Assembly: GCA_003542935.1 (NCBI GenBank)
Contig: DPJQ01000277.1
Location: 1 to 17,726 of the forward strand
DNA: 17,726 nt
Direction: 5' to 3'
Source: Lachnospiraceae bacterium
GTDB taxonomy: Bacteria > Bacillota > Clostridia > Lachnospirales > Lachnospiraceae
The position numbers and the translations under genes were made by a program. The stretch's first letter is position 1, and each line of letters starts with the position of its first letter. The notes below the pieces were generated by a model. It saw nothing but the letters and a program-made list of their open reading frames with translations. It made no database searches and had not been told where the DNA came from. Of the stretch, positions 14,301-17,726 are shown one piece after another.

Positions 14301-15127
14301 ATGGTGTAAAGAGCGGATGGGATACGGTAAAAAATAAAACGGTTGAGATCGGAAACAAGCTCTCCACCGGAGCTGAAACACTTGCGGCAAACTTCAAAAG
14401 CGGTTGGGACAATGTCAAAGATAAGACTGTAAATGTGATAAATAATCTGGCTAACGGAGCAGAGGGCCTAATAAAAGGTTTCAAAGAAGAGTGGAAAAAT
14501 AAAAACCCTTCTACAATGATAACGGATACTTTAAAAAATGGCGGTGAAAAACTACTGAAAGTCTTTAAAAAAGAGTGGAAAAGCAAAAAACCTTCCGCAG
14601 TCGTAACAGATACCTTGAAAAACGGAGCATCCAACCTCGCAAGCACGCTAAAAAGCAATTTCAATAAACTAGCTGATAGTAAAAAAACCTTGAATTTCAA
14701 AGGAAATGTAACGAAGCTCACGGTCGCAAAACAAGTCGTAGATGCGGCCCTGGCCGGGGCTAATGCTGCATTATCTGCAGGCCAAAAAGCCACTGGCGGT
14801 ATATATAAAAACGGCCATTGGCAGGGAATTGCGGGTTACGCCAGCGGTGGAACCCCCAATACCGGACAGGTCTTCATGGCACGCGAAGCAGGGCCGGAGC
14901 TGGTGGGAACTATTGGACGCCATACATCAGTCATGAATAACAACCAGATTGTATCGTCTGTCTCGGCAGGGGTATACAGTGCAGTGCTGGCGGCCATGCA
15001 GGCATCGGGCGGTGAACGGAATATTGTTATTACCCTGGCTCCTGATGCGAAAGGCATTTTCCGCATCGTAAAAACAGAAGCCGAGAATTACGCCAGCGCC
15101 TACGGCGCGAGCCCGTTCCCTGTGTAA
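11342..15127 (+). CDS. Tape measure protein
   Basis: Rod-like protein that sets tail length and is ejected with the DNA. At 1261 residues, and with the roughly 0.15 nm per residue rule known for such proteins, it predicts a tail near 190 nm. Regions in order: a coiled-coil N-terminal third (about 1-290, Lys/Glu/Gln rich), hydrophobic stretches (about 330-440, including RFMFASFVIQGALNGA) that may enter the host membrane, a Gly/Ser linker (about 565-580), a series of DW-centred repeats (680-850, such as VDWDQIGKSIATGLNSAV), a GIHSPAK motif near 918, four 28-29 residue repeats (991-1104), and the usual ending GGTPNTGQVFMAREAGPELVG, NNNQIVSSVSAGVYSAV. No lysozyme or peptidase domain is evident. 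It starts within the chaperone stop (ATGA). Base composition varies along the gene, suggesting mosaic assembly. Confidence 0.95.
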   Translation: MKTLETIRVVLEATSGPLKKEIRKVREEMRACTKDVDAQMDKASESIEKAQAPVKGVTGAIQEMNRKIREFSDQAALDAGIKKYSDNYLELRDKIDDTGRHIDSLKKKADQLSDADKFELSQEYKDLDRSIADAEKSMEKLEAQKQKMEQSGKAYEFTEEYQAVSDQMEQVREKLDSLVAKQKKWDSYGVGSDAESYKTLQKNIQDTIREFQYLEGEMDYLKENGEDKIPTAGFKELTAAIEEAKGQVSQYQEKKKQMESDGTHMVESRKWKNITSSINEAISRNQAYKEQAAGQISSGAAYVPVNEGFSSGSKIQEMAAVVKAGAGAVGPALSQMKNRMAGVIKEIPLIGRFVTESSYLAQKGFSLAAFAASKMGAGIKRAGGAAASLIQRFVSGIPVVRRFTSAAKGAGGSGQKLGNIFKTIGMTARFMFASFVIQGALNGAKEGFNNLSQYSAETNRNLSALMSGLTQLKNSLAAAFEPILSVVTPILSQLIDYLVGASNALAQFFAALTGKSSYTVAKRVNADYAASLDKTAGSADGANKAAKDLKRTLLGFDEVNKLGDDSSGFGSSGSGGGGAGTNGADMFTTETVNSQFADFAKMVKEAWEKADFTEIGTIVGAKLKNALDSIPWDGIKAGAEKIAKSTATFINGFFATPGLFDSIGRTVGEGINTGLVLANTFLEAVDWDQIGKSIATGLNSAVNTVDWKSVGNLLKNHLNALVDVIYSFSGTFDFKNFGDSIGTALTSAVTGIKWSKGGEGLGKLATGLFDALDGVLKGTDWKALGKGVTTAISGFFAEFKWSSVSSTLSHLFSGLLDTLSGLIQGVNWRELPTYIVDSIVSFITGFDYKTALKSFGTLVASALKAGLDLVKGLGDLGANLIEGILNGGADVIIGIPKWIKNNIFGPFIDGFKSVFGIHSPAKNEQIVGLGTNIMAGILNGITGALGNLGSWVKTNVFDKIQGAFSKAGDFVLGVGAKVSTTAQDLWNGVKSGWDTVKNKTVEIGNKLSTGAETLAANFKSGWDNVKDKTVNVINNLANGAEGLIKGFKEEWKNKNPSTMITDTLKNGGEKLLKVFKKEWKSKKPSAVVTDTLKNGASNLASTLKSNFNKLADSKKTLNFKGNVTKLTVAKQVVDAALAGANAALSAGQKATGGIYKNGHWQGIAGYASGGTPNTGQVFMAREAGPELVGTIGRHTSVMNNNQIVSSVSAGVYSAVLAAMQASGGERNIVITLAPDAKGIFRIVKTEAENYASAYGASPFPV
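14312..14653 (+). repeat. Four 28-29 residue repeats in the tape measure
   Basis: Residues 991-1019, 1020-1048, 1049-1076 and 1077-1104 align as units beginning with SGWD/EEWK/KEWK and ending near FK. The first two share SGWD.VK.KTV and GAE.L...FK; the last two share TDTLKNG and EWK.K.PS. They are diverged at DNA level, so recent duplication is unlikely. Repeats of this kind are length-ruler units in tape measures. Confidence 0.7.
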
Positions 15128-15139
15128 GGAGGTGAAACA

Positions 15140-15514
15140 GTGGCGGTATTATGGTTGAACGGAAAAGAGATGCCGGATCCGGCAGCACCGGATGGGATCA
15201 CAATTACAAAAGAACCTGTCTGGTCTAAAAATGCCGGACGGGGATCTACTGCAAAATTTATAGGGGACATAGTGGGATATAAATTTACTATCCAGATCAA
15301 ATGGCCGATTTTATCACAAAGGCAGACGGCTATGATCGATGCGGCTGTCACGGAACAGCCGTTTTTCACGGCAAAATTTATTGATCCCACCGATGCATCC
15401 GGTGCATTCGTAGAGAAGACAGTGTACGCCGGCTCACCAACTTATCCCGTTTATTCTTACGTTGAAGGGCTGCCCAGATATATTGGCGTGGGATTGAAAA
15501 TTGTCGAACAGTAA
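15140..15514 (+). CDS. Small tail protein (DUF6711-like)
   Basis: A 124-residue, beta-rich protein directly after the tape measure. It begins AVLWLNGKEMPDPAAPDGIT, has a central AKFIGDIVGYKFTIQIKWP segment, and ends YVEGLPRYIGVGLKIVEQ. The overall pattern suggests DUF6711, a family of small phage tail proteins of unknown role, but I am recalling this by pattern and not by alignment. GTG is the start, just after a near-perfect AAGGAGGTGA. Its place between tape measure and hub suggests a baseplate or tail-tip component, perhaps standing in for part of a distal tail protein. Confidence 0.72.
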   Translation: MAVLWLNGKEMPDPAAPDGITITKEPVWSKNAGRGSTAKFIGDIVGYKFTIQIKWPILSQRQTAMIDAAVTEQPFFTAKFIDPTDASGAFVEKTVYAGSPTYPVYSYVEGLPRYIGVGLKIVEQ

Positions 15515-15528
15515 AGAAGGAAACCAAC

Positions 15529-15924
15529 ATGAAAATAACAAATATACAGGCAGTAAATATGATCAACACCCTGGCGGCCATGGGGGACAAAATCCTCCCC
15601 AGGGAGGTCTCCTATGCGGTGGGGAAGAATCTGGAGGCCCTGCAGGTGCAGATTTACAAGCCTTATGAAAAAGAGCTGGAGAAAATAAACCAGCGGTATA
15701 TGGTCCTGGACGGGAATAATAACCAGAAGATGGATGCCTGCGGCCGTCCGGTCTACACAGATCCCCTGGCTCACAAAAAGGAGCTGGAAACCCTCTGCGA
15801 GATTGAAAATGACTTTAAAATGCACACCGTCAGCAAGGAGCAGCTGGAGCAGTGCGATGATGGGAAGTACTCCGGTTTGACAGTCAGGGAACAGATGGCC
15901 CTCATGAAGATGCTGGAGGGCTGA
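15529..15924 (+). CDS. Small tail-region protein (DUF1617-like)
   Basis: A 131-residue helical, charged protein. The N-terminus (NIQAVNMINTLAAMGDKILP) and the following VSYAVGKNLEALQ, then YEKELEKINQRY, resemble DUF1617 proteins of Firmicutes phages; I am moderately sure. No enzymatic motif or membrane segment is visible. The C-terminus has LTVREQMALMKMLEG. AAGAAGG before the ATG is an adequate ribosome binding site. Its role is unknown; position between the small tail protein and the hub suggests tail assembly or a chaperone. Confidence 0.72.
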   Translation: MKITNIQAVNMINTLAAMGDKILPREVSYAVGKNLEALQVQIYKPYEKELEKINQRYMVLDGNNNQKMDACGRPVYTDPLAHKKELETLCEIENDFKMHTVSKEQLEQCDDGKYSGLTVREQMALMKMLEG

Positions 15925-15941
15925 GGGGGGAGGCGCTGCGG

Positions 15942-17726
15942 ATGGTCAATACATCAGAACTCTATAACACAACTATACAGATGGACAGCCGCAGCTTTGT
16001 CTGCCGGGTCACGGCCGGGGCGGATACCCTGTTATCGGAGGTCAATAGCCTCGTCCAGACACTGGGGAGCTGCGGGGCCGACAGTTTCTCCATCGGGTGC
16101 GTGTTTGCTTCTTACGTGGATATCACGCTGTCGGCTGCACCCTTCCCCCTGGCGGGCCGGGAACTGTATGTGGAAATGGGGCTGCGCCTGCCGGACAGCA
16201 CGGTGGAATATGTGCCCATGGGCTATTATACGGCATTCCCGTCAGATATTGAAAAGACCCGCGGCCGGATCACCGTAAAAGCGGCGGACAGGCTGTCTTC
16301 AAAATGCGGCGGCCTGTATGTACCGTCGGTGGTTTTTCCCGCATCTGTGGGGCAGCTCCTGGATGATATAGGGGCACAGGCGGGTGTGCCTGTGGAAACG
16401 GCCCTGGATACATCAGGGACGGTCACAGAGCCCATGGAGGGGCTTCTATACCGGGAAGCCCTGGGGTATATTGCGGGGCTGCTGGGGGGCTTCTGCTATG
16501 CCGACCGGTACGGGGCCGTCCGTATAGCCGCATACCCCCAAAGCCGGACAGCCGGGGCAGGTGCGGGAAGGTGCCTGGATGACGCCCGGATGGCGGAGGA
16601 CGGTTACACGGTGGGCTCCCTGGCCGTCACCGTAAAAGCGGGCGGGACGGATGCCGACGGCAATGAGGATGCAGGGGTATCCTACACAGAAGGCTCCGGT
16701 GAAGGGATCAGCCTGTCTAACCCTTATATGACACAGGAATTATTCGATGCCATGAAAGGCCGCGTCCTGGGCTATACCTACCGCCCGGGCACGGTGCGGT
16801 TCCTGGGGGATCCCCGGATCGGGCCGGAGGATGCCCTGGAGGTGGAAACCTGGGCGGGGGACAGGTACCTGCTCCCCTGCATGGGCATTACCCATGACTA
16901 TGACGGCGGCCTGACCACGGCGGTCACGGCCCCGGGCCGGGCGGTGTCTGACACATCTGCCAGGGGCCCTCTGCAGTCGGCGGTGGACAGGCTGCTGGCT
17001 GACATGGTGCTGACGAAAGAGGTAGTGGCGAAAAAAATCACGGCGGACGAAGCAGATTTGAAATTCGCCAGCATCGACAGCCTGCAGGCCAGTAATGCTC
17101 GGATTGATACGGTTTCAGGTGAACTGGCAAAATACCAGACGGTGGTGGCCGCCGAGCTGTCGGCCCTCACCGCCCGCATAGAAAAGATCACGGCCACCGA
17201 CATCACCGTGGACTACCTGGAGGCCAACTATGCCGCCATCGACATGGCCAACGTAAACCATGGTTCCATTAAGAGCTACCACATCGGGGACGGCCAGATC
17301 GGCAGCGCCCAGATCGCCGATGCCTCCATCACGGACGCCAAGATCGTGGAACTCACGGCAAATAAAATAAATGCGGGCACTCTGTCCGTGGAGCGCCTGG
17401 AGATCCGCGGCAGCACAAACAGCCTGGTCTATGCCATCAACAATATCTCCGGGGCTTTACAGGCCCAGAACGTAGATACGCTAAACGGCGAAACCCTGAC
17501 GCCCCGTACGGTCACGGCAGACCGGCTCGTGGCCCGCTCCATCACCGCGGGGGAGATCGCATCGGGAACCATCACGGCCAACGAGATCAACGTGGCCAAC
17601 CTCTTCGCCCAGGACATCGAGGCCACCGGCACCATCCGGGGCCTGCACATCGTCGGCGCCACCGGGGACTTCTCCGGGACGGTAAACGCCACGGACGGTG
17701 TGTTCCGCGGGACGGTGTACGCCTCG
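15942..17726 (+). CDS. Tail hub/fibre protein, partial (runs off the window)
   Basis: The reading frame is open for 595 codons to the last base, so the C-terminus is missing. GGGGGGAGG lies 8 bases before the ATG. Residues 1-340 form a beta-rich domain resembling tail hub or tail-associated (Tal-like) proteins (for example RGRITVKAADRLSS, VGQLLDDIGAQAG, LLYREALGYIAG). About 343-420 is a helical coiled-coil stretch (LQSAVDRLLADMVLTKEVV, AELSALTARIEK). From 430 on there are short beta repeats such as IGSAQIADASITDAKIVEL and ITAGEIASGTITANEINVAN, the style of trimeric tail-tip fibres. It probably forms the tail tip and contacts the host. The DNA is richer in GC than the rest, and the repeat part favours C-ending codons. 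No peptidase motif was recognised in the visible part. Confidence 0.85.
   Translation, partial: MVNTSELYNTTIQMDSRSFVCRVTAGADTLLSEVNSLVQTLGSCGADSFSIGCVFASYVDITLSAAPFPLAGRELYVEMGLRLPDSTVEYVPMGYYTAFPSDIEKTRGRITVKAADRLSSKCGGLYVPSVVFPASVGQLLDDIGAQAGVPVETALDTSGTVTEPMEGLLYREALGYIAGLLGGFCYADRYGAVRIAAYPQSRTAGAGAGRCLDDARMAEDGYTVGSLAVTVKAGGTDADGNEDAGVSYTEGSGEGISLSNPYMTQELFDAMKGRVLGYTYRPGTVRFLGDPRIGPEDALEVETWAGDRYLLPCMGITHDYDGGLTTAVTAPGRAVSDTSARGPLQSAVDRLLADMVLTKEVVAKKITADEADLKFASIDSLQASNARIDTVSGELAKYQTVVAAELSALTARIEKITATDITVDYLEANYAAIDMANVNHGSIKSYHIGDGQIGSAQIADASITDAKIVELTANKINAGTLSVERLEIRGSTNSLVYAINNISGALQAQNVDTLNGETLTPRTVTADRLVARSITAGEIASGTITANEINVANLFAQDIEATGTIRGLHIVGATGDFSGTVNATDGVFRGTVYAS

Noticed and set aside
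14092..14793. 233-residue minus-strand frame opposite the tape measure
   Set aside because: The Phe/Ser/Pro-rich composition mirrors the Lys/Gly/Asn-rich repeats on the plus strand; there is no independent support.
1..17726. tRNA or rRNA genes, CRISPR arrays, insertion sequences, integrase and attachment sites
   Set aside because: None was seen. There are no regularly spaced repeats, transposase-like frames or terminal inverted repeats. Lysis and regulatory genes must lie outside the window.

Overview
The window is the packaging, head and tail segment of a tailed phage or prophage with a long tail (siphovirus-like order), from a low-to-mid GC Gram-positive host. Strong AGGAGG-type ribosome binding sites, ATG and GTG starts, PBSX/SPP1-type packaging and portal proteins, a DUF4355-type scaffold and the coding style all suggest Clostridia, most likely a gut Lachnospiraceae. 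The host assignment is inference, and no integrase, attachment site or host gene is visible, so prophage and free phage cannot be told apart. Every supported gene is on the plus strand.

Layout. At 1-757 lies an AT-rich four-helix membrane protein of unknown function, apparently cargo. At 758-5813 are the small and large terminase subunits, the portal, and a MuF (SPP1 gp7-like) minor head protein with a long C-terminal extension. At 5810-6428 is an AT-rich stretch holding a small gene that overlaps the MuF gene by four bases (ATGA) and could be an immunity gene, plus two small zinc-ribbon reading frames, one broken by frameshifts. At 6429-6641 is a noncoding gap with a strong terminator, a 16-bp palindrome and two further hairpins. 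At 6642-10064 are the scaffold, major capsid protein, a small SAP-like head-region protein and four connector/joining proteins. At 10084-17726 are the tail tube protein, the tail assembly chaperone with its -1 frameshifted extension, a 1261-residue tape measure, two small tail-tip proteins, and a tail hub/fibre protein running off the end.

How it works together. The terminase packages DNA through the portal into a shell built from capsid protein on the scaffold. The connector proteins close the head and join it to a tail made of tube protein around the tape measure, loaded by the chaperone pair. The hub/fibre at the end contacts the host. Most genes overlap or nearly touch, so they are probably translated as a coupled late operon, with the 6429-6641 gap as its main break.

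Most notable points: the MuF protein with a toxin-like tail and an ATGA-coupled partner gene, resembling the MuF polymorphic toxin arrangement of temperate phages; a terminator-shaped hairpin inside the small terminase gene close to a pair of palindromic repeats; two T_TTT_TTT slippery heptamers in different genes; and a perfect 22-bp palindrome in the tail chaperone gene.
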